Assembly: GCF_019929665.1 (NCBI RefSeq)
Contig: NZ_JAHZPZ010000002.1
Span: 404,635 to 468,634 of the forward strand
Reading direction: 5' to 3'
Length of the DNA: 64,000 nt
Source of the DNA: Streptococcus infantis
GTDB taxonomy: Bacteria > Bacillota > Bacilli > Lactobacillales > Streptococcaceae
This document shows, in pieces, positions 46,955 through 55,744 of this stretch. The position numbers and the translations under genes are program-made. The stretch's first letter is position 1, and every line of letters starts with the position of its first letter. The notes under the pieces are model-generated. The model saw only the letters and a program-made list of their open reading frames with translations, searched no databases and was not told the origin of the DNA.

Positions 46955-47998
46955 TTAAAAATTTACCTCCATATTTTGATACATGGGCAGCAACATGGCT
47001 GCGTACAATAAAACGATTAGTAGGGCTACAAAAATAAAGACCAGTGGTTGAACGAGGTTCATGGTCCGATTGACTCGGGTAAAGAATGATTCCCAAGTTT
47101 TTTCCGCATAGATTTCCAATTCGCTTCCCAACTTGGATTTAACCTCTCCATATTCAATGATTAATCCCAATTCTCTTCTAAAGAAGGGATAATTTTGAAC
47201 AGCTTTAGAAAATTCATGCCCATTTTGCAAGGACAGGGATAAATCATGCCCGATTTCCTTAAAAAGAGGATTCCCTTGCTCCTGCATCATCTGGAAAATC
47301 TGTGCCAACTCTAAACCTTGTCCAATCATATTTCCCCATTCCCGAGCATAATAGGCAGTTAGATAATACTGAACAAACACACCTAAAAAGGGGATCTTAG
47401 CCAAATAAGAACAGACTTGTATCTTTCTAGATTTTCTGTAGAATATCAGTCCTGTTAAAGATGCAAGACTTAATGCCACAGTAAGTCCGAGAAAAATCTG
47501 TGGCAGGTTACTAATCACTAAGGTAGCTATGTTACTACTATCCAGTTGGGGCAAGAGATAATTTCGCAAACCCAACATAATGAGCAGTAAGAAAGCTAGC
47601 AGAATAAGTGGGTAGGTCGCAACTTCAATTAACTTCTTCTTGACCTTAGCAAGATTATCAAGATACTCTTCAATTTTCCCTAAACTCAAATGAAGATTTC
47701 CATGAATTTCAGCCAATGAAAGTTGAGTGACAATCGCACTCGAAAAACCTAAATTCCCCATCATTTCCGAGAAAGATTTTCCTTTCGATAGTCCTAGGTG
47801 CATCTGCGAAACATATTCCTTCTCCAACAAAAGACTTCTATCAAGAAAGGAAATGATTTCTACCAAGTGAAAACCACTCGAAAACAAATTGTTAAAGAGA
47901 GTAATAATTTTCTTCTGTTTACTGGTAGCTAATTTTCTCCGTTTCAGCTTGAAGGGCAGTGATATGTCGATCCTTAAGAAGCTGATCAATTTGCTCAT
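46955..47998 (-). CDS. comGB: Competence pilus membrane platform protein ComGB (CglB)
   Basis: 347 residues from MSKLISFLRI; the start is inside comGA. Type II secretion F-like protein with three membrane spans (about 140-165, 185-210, 315-340) and two cytoplasmic domains. A start some ten residues later would match the pneumococcal length better, so the N-terminus is uncertain. Confidence 0.9.
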   Translation of the reverse strand: MSKLISFLRIDISLPFKLKRRKLATSKQKKIITLFNNLFSSGFHLVEIISFLDRSLLLEKEYVSQMHLGLSKGKSFSEMMGNLGFSSAIVTQLSLAEIHGNLHLSLGKIEEYLDNLAKVKKKLIEVATYPLILLAFLLLIMLGLRNYLLPQLDSSNIATLVISNLPQIFLGLTVALSLASLTGLIFYRKSRKIQVCSYLAKIPFLGVFVQYYLTAYYAREWGNMIGQGLELAQIFQMMQEQGNPLFKEIGHDLSLSLQNGHEFSKAVQNYPFFRRELGLIIEYGEVKSKLGSELEIYAEKTWESFFTRVNRTMNLVQPLVFIFVALLIVLLYAAMLLPMYQNMEVNF

Positions 47999-48860
47999 TC
48001 CACTTTTCTGCCTGGTGTTCTGAATAATTTTGGTTTGCAAAATCAATAATTCCTCCTCCCCCGATTAGTCTCTGGTAGCAAACACCTTGTAAAACAACTG
48101 CGAGTTCATCTTCACTGACACCAAGTTCTAAAAGACGCTCATAGACCCCACGAACACTCTTGGCATGGATGGTCGAAAATACTGTAGCTCCCGTTAAGCT
48201 CGCTCTTACAACCGCACGGGCTGTTTCGCTATCCCGAATTTCTCCAATGATTAAAAGATCTGGACGGTGGCGCAAAGAAAGTTTTATCAAGTTTTCATAG
48301 CTCAGTCCAATAGCTTCATTGAGTTGTAATTGAAGCATCTCTTCTTGCTTAATCTCAACTGGGTCTTCAATAGACATAACCTGCTGTCCCGTGAACAATG
48401 ACTTAGCTAATTCATGCATTAAGGTAGTTTTCCCACTTCCTACAGGGCCTGCAAAAAGATAAAGACCGCGTTGCCTAAAGCCCTTTTCCAGTTCCTTAAG
48501 GTCTTGAAACCAGAAGCGCAAGTCTTTTTCTTCATCGTGCAAAAGGCGAATAACTAAACTCTCATGACCACGATAATCTCCTACCGTCGATAAGCGTAGT
48601 GAAGTAACCTTGCCATCATGCTGATAATCACAGGACCCAAGCTGACTACGACGCTTTTCTCCAACATTCATCCCCGCAATAAATTTAAAATGACTAATAA
48701 CTGCTCCCAACTTTTCAAAGTCATAGCTATTAATCAAACGCCTTTCATCTCCTATTCGCATATGCAACTCATAAACCTTATCCTTGGGAATAAAATAGAT
48801 ATCCTGAGCTCCATCCTTCTTTGCGAGACTAATCAATTCTTGTGCAAGTGCTTGTACCAT
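47919..48860 (-). CDS. comGA: Competence pilus assembly ATPase ComGA (CglA)
   Basis: 313 residues, secretion ATPase of the GspE/PilB kind. Walker A GPVGSGKTT, the Asp box IEDPVE, Walker B LLIIGEIRD and His-box residues. It powers pilus extension. First gene of the operon; GAGGAGGGAAT precedes the ATG. Preceded by a SigX (cin) box, so the operon is a late competence gene set. Confidence 0.95.
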   Translation of the reverse strand: MVQALAQELISLAKKDGAQDIYFIPKDKVYELHMRIGDERRLINSYDFEKLGAVISHFKFIAGMNVGEKRRSQLGSCDYQHDGKVTSLRLSTVGDYRGHESLVIRLLHDEEKDLRFWFQDLKELEKGFRQRGLYLFAGPVGSGKTTLMHELAKSLFTGQQVMSIEDPVEIKQEEMLQLQLNEAIGLSYENLIKLSLRHRPDLLIIGEIRDSETARAVVRASLTGATVFSTIHAKSVRGVYERLLELGVSEDELAVVLQGVCYQRLIGGGGIIDFANQNYSEHQAEKWNEQIDQLLKDRHITALQAETEKISYQ

Positions 48861-48878
48861 ATTCCCTCCTCAGTTAAT

Positions 48879-48886
48879 TATTCGAA
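48879..48886 (-). promoter_or_regulatory. SigX (ComX) cin-box of the comG operon
   Basis: TTCGAATA on the minus strand, 7 of 8 to TACGAATA, with a T-rich stretch just upstream. It replaces the -10; transcription would start about 12 nt before the ATG. Confidence 0.75.
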
Positions 48887-48912
48887 GAAAATACAAAAAA
48901 AGAACAACTTTA

Positions 48913-49290
48913 TTAAAAAGTTGTTCCATCTTTTTTGATACGACACGTCCGGTGGATTTCTAAACCAGTTTGTTTTTCATAACCCGGTCTGAATTTTTCA
49001 TCTGGTATAACTTGACCATCTTCCAGTAAAGCCAAGGAATGATATTGCTGCAGAAATTCATCACATTCCTCACACCAACGCTTATCCTCGGGATTCCAAA
49101 ATATGGTCATTAAGTCTCCTCGACTTTTATATAGTGGAATTTTCTTTTCCAGTTCAAACCAGCAAGATTTATAATACTTCAAGGCATCATAGTAATTTTC
49201 AAATTTCTTACTACTAATGACGTCTTCTTCCCATCCTTCTATGAACCACCAAGGTTCAAAATCCCCGTACATTTCTATCACTCGATACAT
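48913..49290 (-). CDS. DUF1033 family protein
   Basis: 125 residues from MYRVIEMYGDFEPWWF, which is the family's typical opening (rich in Trp and Tyr). The preceding bases AAAGGAAAT form the ribosome site. Function unknown; often found next to comG in streptococci. Three aromatic-rich blocks end in HRTCRIKKDGTTF. Confidence 0.85.
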   Translation of the reverse strand: MYRVIEMYGDFEPWWFIEGWEEDVISSKKFENYYDALKYYKSCWFELEKKIPLYKSRGDLMTIFWNPEDKRWCEECDEFLQQYHSLALLEDGQVIPDEKFRPGYEKQTGLEIHRTCRIKKDGTTF

Positions 49291-49386
49291 AGTTTCATTT
49301 CCTTTGTATCGTATATTATAGCGAAATTTTAAGAACAATGAAAGAAATTTGCTTGCTTTCACGAATTATCTAATATTTTCAAAAAA

Positions 49387-49413
49387 TCCAGCTATTCTAA
49401 AAAGAATAACTGG
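49387..49413 (-). terminator. Terminator of the alcohol dehydrogenase gene
   Basis: CCAG.TATTCT and AGAAT.ACTGG form the stem; T-rich sequence follows on the minus strand. Confidence 0.75.
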
Positions 49414-49426
49414 ATTCAAAATTTGA

Positions 49427-50485
49427 TTAACCTTCTGAAATATCGTTTTCAATGATTACCTTAATCGCATGATGATCTGCAGCCTTGCCAAATACTTCAT
49501 AGGCCTTTTCAATTTCACTTAGTTTGAAGTAATGAGTTACCAATTTTTCTGGTTCAATTTTATGGCTTTCTAAAGCTTTCAAAAGCTGAGGAGTTGTGTT
49601 GGTAGAAACCAAACCGGTAGTTACGTTAATGTTACGAATCCATAGAGTATCCAAATCAAACTGAACTGGTTTACCATGCACACCACAGTTGGCTACTGTT
49701 CCATCTACACCGATAATCTTTTGGCAGAGATCAAACGTTTCAGGAATACCAACAGCTTCTATAGCAACATCCACACCTCTACCATCTGTTAAATCATAAA
49801 TTTCTTGAATTGCTTTTTCAGGGTCTGAAGAATTAATCTTATGAGTAGCACCGAAAGAAACTGCAGTATCCAAACGGTTATCGTCTAGGTCTACCATGAT
49901 CAATTTAGCAGGTGAATAGAATTGAGCAGTCAATAGAGCTGCTAAGCCAACTGGACCTGAACCAACGATAGCCACACTACAACCAGGCTCTACTTTCCCT
50001 TTTAAGACACCAATTTCATAACCAGTTGGTAGGATATCAGATAACATAACCAAGGCTTCATCAGACAAATCAGCTGGAGTGTGATAGAGAGTATTATCAG
50101 CATGAGGAACACGAAGATATTCTGCTTGCATACCGTCGATCAAATGTCCAAAAATCCAACCTCCTTCGTCTTCACAGTGGGCATAGATTCCCTTTTTACA
50201 GTAGTAGCATTTACCACAGGCACAAACACAAGAAATCAAAACCTTATCGCCTTTTTTGAAGTTTGAAACGCCTGCTCCAACTTCCTCTACAATCCCGATT
50301 CCTTCATGGCCAAGGATAGTTCCACTCTTACATGCAGGGACATCTCCTTTGATAATATGAAGATCTGTTCCACAAATCGTAGTTTTTACAATACGCACAA
50401 TAGCGTCAGTTGGCTTGCGAATAACTGGTTTGTCAACATCAACAAATGAAGCAAGTCCTGGTTTAACATAAGTATAGGCTTTCAT
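49427..50485 (-). CDS. Zinc-dependent alcohol dehydrogenase
   Basis: 352 residues, medium-chain dehydrogenase. Catalytic zinc: Cys in TTICGTDLH and His-Glu in GHEGIG; structural zinc: the four Cys of CACGKCYYCKKGIYAHC; NAD fold GSGPVGLAAL. Long-chain type (Adh/TDH-like). Probably reduces acetaldehyde or similar carbonyls; substrate not certain. Its promoter contains a TGTAA-N4-TTACA palindrome. Confidence 0.88.
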   Translation of the reverse strand: MKAYTYVKPGLASFVDVDKPVIRKPTDAIVRIVKTTICGTDLHIIKGDVPACKSGTILGHEGIGIVEEVGAGVSNFKKGDKVLISCVCACGKCYYCKKGIYAHCEDEGGWIFGHLIDGMQAEYLRVPHADNTLYHTPADLSDEALVMLSDILPTGYEIGVLKGKVEPGCSVAIVGSGPVGLAALLTAQFYSPAKLIMVDLDDNRLDTAVSFGATHKINSSDPEKAIQEIYDLTDGRGVDVAIEAVGIPETFDLCQKIIGVDGTVANCGVHGKPVQFDLDTLWIRNINVTTGLVSTNTTPQLLKALESHKIEPEKLVTHYFKLSEIEKAYEVFGKAADHHAIKVIIENDISEG

Positions 50486-50527
50486 AAAGCTTACCTCCGT
50501 TTTTTTATTTGTATTGTTTATATCATA

Positions 50528-50556
50528 ATTGTAAGCCTTTACATAGAGAAAATCAA
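50528..50556 (-). promoter_or_regulatory. adh promoter with palindromic spacer
   Basis: Minus strand TTGATT (50551-50556), 17 bp, TACAAT (50528-50533). TGTAAAGGCTTACA (50530-50543) overlaps the spacer and -10, as a repressor or MerR-type site could. Confidence 0.6.
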
Positions 50557-50591
50557 GTAATATGTGAAGAAACTAACAAACTAAATTAAAA

Positions 50592-50620
50592 AAAGTAGAA
50601 ACTAAACTAGTTTCTACTTT
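50592..50620 (-). terminator. Terminator of nagA
   Basis: AAAGTAGAAACT and AGTTTCTACTTT, 5-nt loop, with TTTAATTT beyond it on the minus strand. Confidence 0.85.
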
Positions 50621-50625
50621 AGAGA

Positions 50626-51777
50626 TTATGCTTGATAACGTTTTTCACCATCAAGGTAAGTTGCTACCAATTCCAAATCCTTATCAAGAACGATAAAGTC
50701 AGCATCGTAGCCTTCACGGATTTGTCCGCAAACATCATCAATATGAACTGATTTTGCTGGGTTGAGACTGGCCATCATAACTGCTTCATGAGGATTTGCA
50801 ATGCCCCATTCAACAACATTTTTCAAACCGTCTTTAAGTTTGAGAATAGAACCTGCCAAGTTCCCAGTAGATTTGAGACGAGCAGTACCATTTGAAACCA
50901 CAACTGGGAATTCTCCTAGCATGTAGTCACCATCTTGCAAACCACCCGCTGTCATACAGTCAGTAATAAGAGCAATATTTTCAGTACCTTTTTGTTTAAG
51001 TAGGATGTCACAAGCCTTAGGATCAACGTGATGCCCATCGCAAATCAATTCAGCATAAGTATGTGGCAATTCATACATAGCACCAACCATACCAAGCTCA
51101 CGGTGAGTTAAGCCACGCATACCATTATAAGCATGAACCCAAACACTTGCACCAGCGTCAACAGCCTTCTTAGCCTGATCAAAAGTTGCATTTGAGTGAC
51201 CTAAAGCAACAGTAACACCTTCACCAGTAACCGTACGTACAAAGTCCTCAACACCTTCACGTTCAGGTGCAAGGGCAATTTTATTTAGAAGACCATTAGC
51301 AGCCTTCTGCCAAGCACGAAATTCATCCATGCGAGGATCTTTCATGTAAGCAGGGTTTTGAGCTCCTTTAAATTCCTCAGTAAAGTATGGACCTTCAAAG
51401 TAAATCCCACGAATTTTAGCACCAGAAGCCTCTTGATAACGCGCACCAATATTTTCAGTAACAGCTAATAATTGTTCGTATGATGATGTTAGAGTAGTTG
51501 GAAGGAAACTAGTAACACCTGTGCTAAGAAGACCTTCACTCATTGTATGAAGAGTACCTTCGATGTTATTATCCATAACATCAACCCCACCAAATCCGTG
51601 AATATGTGTATCAACAAGACCAGGTGCAATACTATAACCAGTATAGTCAATAATTTCTGCATCCTCAGAAACTTGATCCACATGCTTACCAAATTTACCA
51701 TCAACTAGTTCTAGAAAACCGCCACGGCGAACACCATGAGGATAGAAAAATTGATCCGCTTTAATATATTTAGGCAT
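50626..51777 (-). CDS. nagA: N-acetylglucosamine-6-phosphate deacetylase
   Basis: 383 residues, amidohydrolase barrel. Metal site HIHGFGGVD, EGPYF, GHSNATF, HAYNGMRGL and the catalytic Asp in ITDCMTAGG. It removes acetate from GlcNAc-6-P for amino-sugar use or wall recycling. GGAGG upstream; the last host gene before the integrated element. Confidence 0.95.
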   Translation of the reverse strand: MPKYIKADQFFYPHGVRRGGFLELVDGKFGKHVDQVSEDAEIIDYTGYSIAPGLVDTHIHGFGGVDVMDNNIEGTLHTMSEGLLSTGVTSFLPTTLTSSYEQLLAVTENIGARYQEASGAKIRGIYFEGPYFTEEFKGAQNPAYMKDPRMDEFRAWQKAANGLLNKIALAPEREGVEDFVRTVTGEGVTVALGHSNATFDQAKKAVDAGASVWVHAYNGMRGLTHRELGMVGAMYELPHTYAELICDGHHVDPKACDILLKQKGTENIALITDCMTAGGLQDGDYMLGEFPVVVSNGTARLKSTGNLAGSILKLKDGLKNVVEWGIANPHEAVMMASLNPAKSVHIDDVCGQIREGYDADFIVLDKDLELVATYLDGEKRYQA

Positions 51778-51826
51778 AATGATAACCTCCGTAATTCATT
51801 TTTCTAATATTTATTATGTCAATTAC

Positions 51827-51855
51827 ATTATAAACCTTTCTGTGTAATTTGTAAA
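51827..51855 (-). promoter_or_regulatory. nagA promoter
   Basis: Minus strand TTTACA (51850-51855), 17 bp, TATAAT (51827-51832). The 51856-52013 stretch is very AT-rich and I see nothing else in it. Confidence 0.75.
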
Positions 51856-52013
51856 TGGTATAGACCTATTATAGTTAAATTTATAAAGAAATAAATTAAG
51901 ATTTAGTAAACATATAGTAAAGTAATATTGAACATTCAGGTTTATAATAAAATTTTAAAAAAATATAAGTAATTTTAAGTAACTGCAAAAGAAAAAATTA
52001 GAAGAAAAAATAA

Positions 52014-52041
52014 AAAGACAAGGTCCGAAAACCTTGTCTTT
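52014..52041. terminator. Likely original terminator of the rRNA-tRNA operon
   Basis: AAAGACAAGGT, 6-nt loop, ACCTTGTCTTT. It lies 5 bp outside the left att repeat. Before insertion it would have followed tRNA-Leu directly in the right orientation for leftward transcription. Confidence 0.7.
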
Positions 52042-52046
52042 AATAC

Positions 52047-52059
52047 TATACCGGCGGCC
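52047..52059. repeat. attL (left 13-bp core repeat)
   Basis: TATACCGGCGGCC, identical to the tRNA-Leu 3' end at 62606-62618. Just inside lie a direct repeat (GTTAAAATAA twice, 52071-52090) and an inverted repeat, AACTAGCGT (52064-52072) / ACGCTAGTT (52126-52134), possible integrase or excisionase sites. Confidence 0.88.
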
Positions 52060-52153
52060 AACAAACTAGCGTTAAAATAAGTTAAAATAAATAACCAAGA
52101 AACGATTAAATCAAGATATTATCACACGCTAGTTAGTATTGAAATTGAGGAAA

Positions 52154-52171
52154 TTGACCAGTGGTTGACCA
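52154..52171 (+). repeat. Arm-type integrase site pair, left end
   Basis: TTGACCA at 52154-52160 and 52165-52171, period 11 bp. The same arrangement occurs at the right end in the same orientation. Confidence 0.6.
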
Positions 52172-52244
52172 AATAAATTTTAAACTTTTACTTTAATTTT
52201 ATAGTCTTGAAATTTAATAATCACAATTTTTTATACATAGTTCG

Positions 52245-52332
52245 ATACCGTGTTCGACACAATCGGTATAGTCCAATATTTATTCTCAAAAATGGTTTAA
52301 ATAGCGTAGTCTTTTAAACTAATTTTGAGAAT
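52245..52332. repeat. Two inverted repeats at the left end of the element
   Basis: ATACCG-TGT-TCG-ACA...CGGTAT (52245-52269) and ATTCTCAAAA...TTTTGAGAAT with inner GTTTAAA/TTTAAAC (52282-52332). Neither has a T run, so they are not terminators. Possible protein sites or a single-strand origin. Together with the att and arm sites they fill the gene-free 52060-52334 stretch. Confidence 0.5.
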
Positions 52333-52334
52333 CC

Positions 52335-52370
52335 AAAAAATCTTCCTACATATGTAAGAAGATTTTTTTA
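52335..52370. terminator. Terminator of the 207-residue gene
   Basis: AAAAAATCTT..TACATATGTA..AAGATTTTTT, nearly palindromic, works in both directions. Closely related to the hairpin at 53041-53077. Confidence 0.8.
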
Positions 52371-52371
52371 A

Positions 52372-52995
52372 TTATTCTATAATTGTATAATCTCCACTAT
52401 CTAACAAGTCTATTACTTTTTGAACAAACTGAGTTGAAAGTAAATCTACTATATCAGCTCCATGAGTTTGAAAATTCTCATCTATTTCTTTGATTTCTAA
52501 TTCAGTATTTTTTTCTGCCCTTTCTTCTGTAATTGGGGTATGAAAACTATATTCACCGATTTCATAATACAAGAAATATAAATATTTTTTCTCACCTAAA
52601 CTATAATCAAAAAAGTCAACTTCCTTATTTCTATCGTAGTCATAGTAACTATTTTCCCAAACAATATCATTTCTTTTTTCATTATATAGTTTTTCATAAT
52701 TTTTTTGATAACTATAGACTCGTTGTCTTTTCTCCCCTACATACTGTTTATGAACCAATTTTGGGCTGAAGTTTAATAATAAATCTTCTTTCATACTATA
52801 GTATCTTTCTTTTTGTTCCTTTGCTTTTTCATTATTAATTTCTTTGTATTTGTAGAACCCAGCTTGATTAGAATCTTCTATTTTATCTCGATAGTTTTTT
52901 GCTCTTTTATTAACAGAATATATACATTCTGCAATAATTTGATTTGTTATTTTTTTATTCTTAATTAAATCAGTATATCTCTTAGGAGTTCTCAT
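52372..52995 (-). CDS. Hypothetical protein (207 aa), element cargo
   Basis: Not recognised. Lys/Glu/Tyr-rich and soluble, with no signal peptide or membrane span. A basic, helical N-terminal third (MRTPKRYTDLIKNKKITNQI, about 1-75) is followed by an acidic C-terminal half with a Tyr-rich stretch (YLYFLYYEIGEY, about 145). The codon use is very AT-rich, as in the rest of the element. Bracketed by two near-identical terminators, so it is a single-gene unit. A promoter upstream is not obvious. Confidence 0.65.
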   Translation of the reverse strand: MRTPKRYTDLIKNKKITNQIIAECIYSVNKRAKNYRDKIEDSNQAGFYKYKEINNEKAKEQKERYYSMKEDLLLNFSPKLVHKQYVGEKRQRVYSYQKNYEKLYNEKRNDIVWENSYYDYDRNKEVDFFDYSLGEKKYLYFLYYEIGEYSFHTPITEERAEKNTELEIKEIDENFQTHGADIVDLLSTQFVQKVIDLLDSGDYTIIE

Positions 52996-53040
52996 TTTTT
53001 AACCCTCATATTTTTTCTATCTTATAGTATATATTTTAAC

Positions 53041-53077
53041 AAAAATCTTCCTATTATAAAATAAGAAGATTTTTATT
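53041..53077 (-). terminator. Terminator of the SEC10-type gene
   Basis: AAAAATCTTCCTAT and ATAAGAAGATTTTT; T-rich beyond. Twin of the hairpin at 52335-52370. Confidence 0.8.
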
Positions 53078-53080
53078 TTT

Positions 53081-55693
53081 CTAGTTCTTTCTACGTACCG
53101 TTACAAGTCCAAATGCTCCAAGAATTGCACCGAGTACCAACATTGCAACACTCGACGACTCGCCTGTATTTGGCAATGATTTTGCGCGTTCTACTCGTGA
53201 ATAAATCGGCTTACTTGATGCTTGTTGCTTACTTGTGTATGTTTGACCATTTACGACAACATTTCCTTTGTTGTCAATAGTCACATTTTTATCACTTGTG
53301 TACGCCTGCTTTGATTTATCATTGCTCGTTTTTGGATGTTCAACACTAATTGGTTTTGTAGCACGTACAATAACTTTTCCGTCAATAATTTCAATATCTT
53401 TACCTGATGCAATAGCTTCTTTTAGTGCTTTAATATCAATTTCAGGACGCTCTTCAGAAACTGGTGTCCCTTTAGGTACAGCAACAATTGTTCCGTCAGG
53501 TAATGTTGCGATGACGTTATCTTTAGCTTTTTCTTCTAAATCTTGAAGTTTTTCATATTTTGTTTGAATTTCGTCAAGTTTAGTTTGTTCAGCTTCAAGT
53601 GTTGAAGTGATTACTTCAACAAGATTTTTAGCACTTTGAGCTTTAGTTTCAGCATCTTTAAGAGCGTTTTGTTTTTCAGCTAATTTATCTTTAGCTTTAG
53701 CTAAATTAATTGGTGCTTCAACATAACCTTTTAATTCTTCAGCAAGAGCTTTAGCTTCTTTAACCAAGCGGTCTTTTTCCTCAATTAATTTAGCTTTTTG
53801 AGTTTTAAGAGCTTCAAGTTTTGATTCTTGTTTTGTAAGTTCAGTTTTTGAATCAGAAAGAGCTTGAACTTTTTGTTCTTGAACACGTTTAGCTGATTCA
53901 AGAGCTGATTTAGCATCATCAAGAGCTTGTTTCTTAGAAGCAAGGTCAGCTGAGAAGTTATCAACTGCTTTTTGAGCTTCAGCTTGACGTTTTTGTGCGC
54001 TGTCAAGAGCAAGTTTTGCAAGACGCAAGTTGTTTTCAGCAACTTGTGTTTGAATTGGCGTAGCAGTAGCGTCAGCCAATGTCTTTTCAGCTGAAGTTTT
54101 AAGTTCTAATGCACTAGCATAATCAGCAGATGCTTGTTTAAGAGCATCATTTGCTTTTTCTGAAGCAGTTTGAGCTGTATCTTTTTCAGCTTTAGCATCT
54201 TCGTATGCTTTCTGGATAGCTTCAGCATTAGTTGGGTTAACAAGAGATGTACCTTTATTGCTAAATGCAATTACTAGCCAGTAATCACCGTTGATGTTTG
54301 CAATATCAAGACCAACGTTTTTAGCAAAATTAAGGTTGGCTTTCAAGTGTCCCCAGTTTGAATGAGCGTCATCAAATGATGTACCTAGCAAAGCTTTAAC
54401 AACAGCTTCTTTGAGGTCATACATTGATTTGAAGTCATCTTTTGAACCTAGACGTTCTAGGTTTTCAACACCAGCTCCAATGTGTCCGTGTGTAAGTGGG
54501 CTCTTACCACGTTGTTCGTATTCACGTGCACGACTAGTTGCTAATTCGATAGCTTCTTTAGTAACGCCAGTGTTTTCTTTTGATGTTACAAGATATTTAG
54601 AGTTATCTTTCAATTGTTCACGGACTTGTTTTAATCCTTGAACATACAAGTGAGAAATTTCTTCTTTTTGCGCTTGAGTTAGATTGTCGATATCAACAGG
54701 TTGGCTCTTAGCGTTTTTACCAATTGAAGTTTCTGTATTTTCAATAGCTTTAGCACCAGAGTCAGTTATGAAGTCATTGTCACCTGATGCAATGTCTTCT
54801 TTGAATTGAGTCAAATTTGGAATTTTGACAATATCAACGCTATCCAAAGCTTTTGTAGCTTTATCAAGTTTATCTTCAGCTTGAGAAAGTGTTGTTGTAG
54901 CACCATTAGCTTTTGTAGTAGCTGATTCAAGGTTGTCTTTAGCATCATTTACTAAAGTTGTTTTAGCATCAACATCTGATTGTGCATTATCAATAGCTTC
55001 TTGACGTTTTTCGTCAGCTTTCTTAGCATCAGTTAAGGTTGTATCTGCAAGAGAAACATTCTTTTCAGCACCCTTAGTTTCAGCTTTAGCTTCATCAAGT
55101 TTATCTTCAGCTTGAGCAAGTCCAGTTCCTGAAATTGCGTCTTTAGCTGATTTAACTTGAGTTTCTTTAGCAGAAACATCAGCGTTAGCATCTTTAAGGG
55201 CTTGTTCAGCGTTAGCTTCATCTGTTTGAGCCTTGCTTACAGCGTCAGCTTGAGTTGCAATATTTGCATCAGCAGTAGCTGTTTCTTTAGCGTTAGCTTC
55301 TTGGTCAGCAAGATTAGCTTTTTGGTCCGCTTTATTAGCTTCAATGTTTTGAGGCGTAGCTTTAGAAGCAACTTCTTCAGCGTGTTTAACATCTTCAGTA
55401 GCTTTATCTACAGCTGTTTGAGCGTTAGACACTTGTTTGTTAGCTTCATGAGCTTTAGTTTGTGCGTCAGTAAGTTGTTCTTTAGTTTTTTCTACAACTT
55501 TCTTTTGAGCATCAAGAGCTGGTTTTACGTCTGATGATTTTTCAATAGTTTGCTTTTCAACAAGAGCTGGTTCATTTACGCTTGTTGCCGTAGCTACATC
55601 AGAGTTGGCTTCTTGAGCAAACGCAGGCACACCAGCTGATGCAAGCCCAATAACTGCTGTAGTTGTTAGGGTTTTAATAGTATTTTTTGACAT
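53081..55693 (-). CDS. LPXTG-anchored SEC10/PgrA surface-exclusion domain protein
   Basis: 870 residues from MSKNTIKTLTTTAVIG. Signal peptide (about 1-27, cut after AFA), an Ala/Lys/Glu/Thr-rich coiled coil (about 45-285), a globular SEC10/PgrA domain (about 330-490, with LYVQGLKQVREQL, THGHIGAGVENL and NWGHLKANL), a second long coiled coil (about 490-740), a short beta region, and LPNTGES with membrane tail and RRKN. Known precedent: plasmid pCF10 PrgA and relatives block entry of a second copy of the same element. Here it probably serves surface exclusion or adhesion. The long coiled coils also produce long open frames on the other strand, which are not genes. Confidence 0.88.
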   Translation of the reverse strand: MSKNTIKTLTTTAVIGLASAGVPAFAQEANSDVATATSVNEPALVEKQTIEKSSDVKPALDAQKKVVEKTKEQLTDAQTKAHEANKQVSNAQTAVDKATEDVKHAEEVASKATPQNIEANKADQKANLADQEANAKETATADANIATQADAVSKAQTDEANAEQALKDANADVSAKETQVKSAKDAISGTGLAQAEDKLDEAKAETKGAEKNVSLADTTLTDAKKADEKRQEAIDNAQSDVDAKTTLVNDAKDNLESATTKANGATTTLSQAEDKLDKATKALDSVDIVKIPNLTQFKEDIASGDNDFITDSGAKAIENTETSIGKNAKSQPVDIDNLTQAQKEEISHLYVQGLKQVREQLKDNSKYLVTSKENTGVTKEAIELATSRAREYEQRGKSPLTHGHIGAGVENLERLGSKDDFKSMYDLKEAVVKALLGTSFDDAHSNWGHLKANLNFAKNVGLDIANINGDYWLVIAFSNKGTSLVNPTNAEAIQKAYEDAKAEKDTAQTASEKANDALKQASADYASALELKTSAEKTLADATATPIQTQVAENNLRLAKLALDSAQKRQAEAQKAVDNFSADLASKKQALDDAKSALESAKRVQEQKVQALSDSKTELTKQESKLEALKTQKAKLIEEKDRLVKEAKALAEELKGYVEAPINLAKAKDKLAEKQNALKDAETKAQSAKNLVEVITSTLEAEQTKLDEIQTKYEKLQDLEEKAKDNVIATLPDGTIVAVPKGTPVSEERPEIDIKALKEAIASGKDIEIIDGKVIVRATKPISVEHPKTSNDKSKQAYTSDKNVTIDNKGNVVVNGQTYTSKQQASSKPIYSRVERAKSLPNTGESSSVAMLVLGAILGAFGLVTVRRKN

Positions 55694-55715
55694 AACATCT
55701 CCAAAAATTAACATT

Positions 55716-55735
55716 AACAACTATATATAGTTGTT
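55716..55735. promoter_or_regulatory. 20-bp perfect palindrome at the surface-protein promoter
   Basis: AACAACTATATATAGTTGTT, starting about 9 bp downstream of the -10. A likely operator, perhaps for the divergent XRE protein, or an mRNA hairpin just ahead of the ribosome site. Confidence 0.65.
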
Positions 55736-55744
55736 TTTTCTCTA

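Noticed and set aside
55157..55534. Plus-strand open frame inside the coiled-coil part of the surface protein
   Set aside because: Ala/Lys/Glu-rich coding strands often leave the reverse strand open; composition is Ser/Phe/Leu-biased and no start signal is present.
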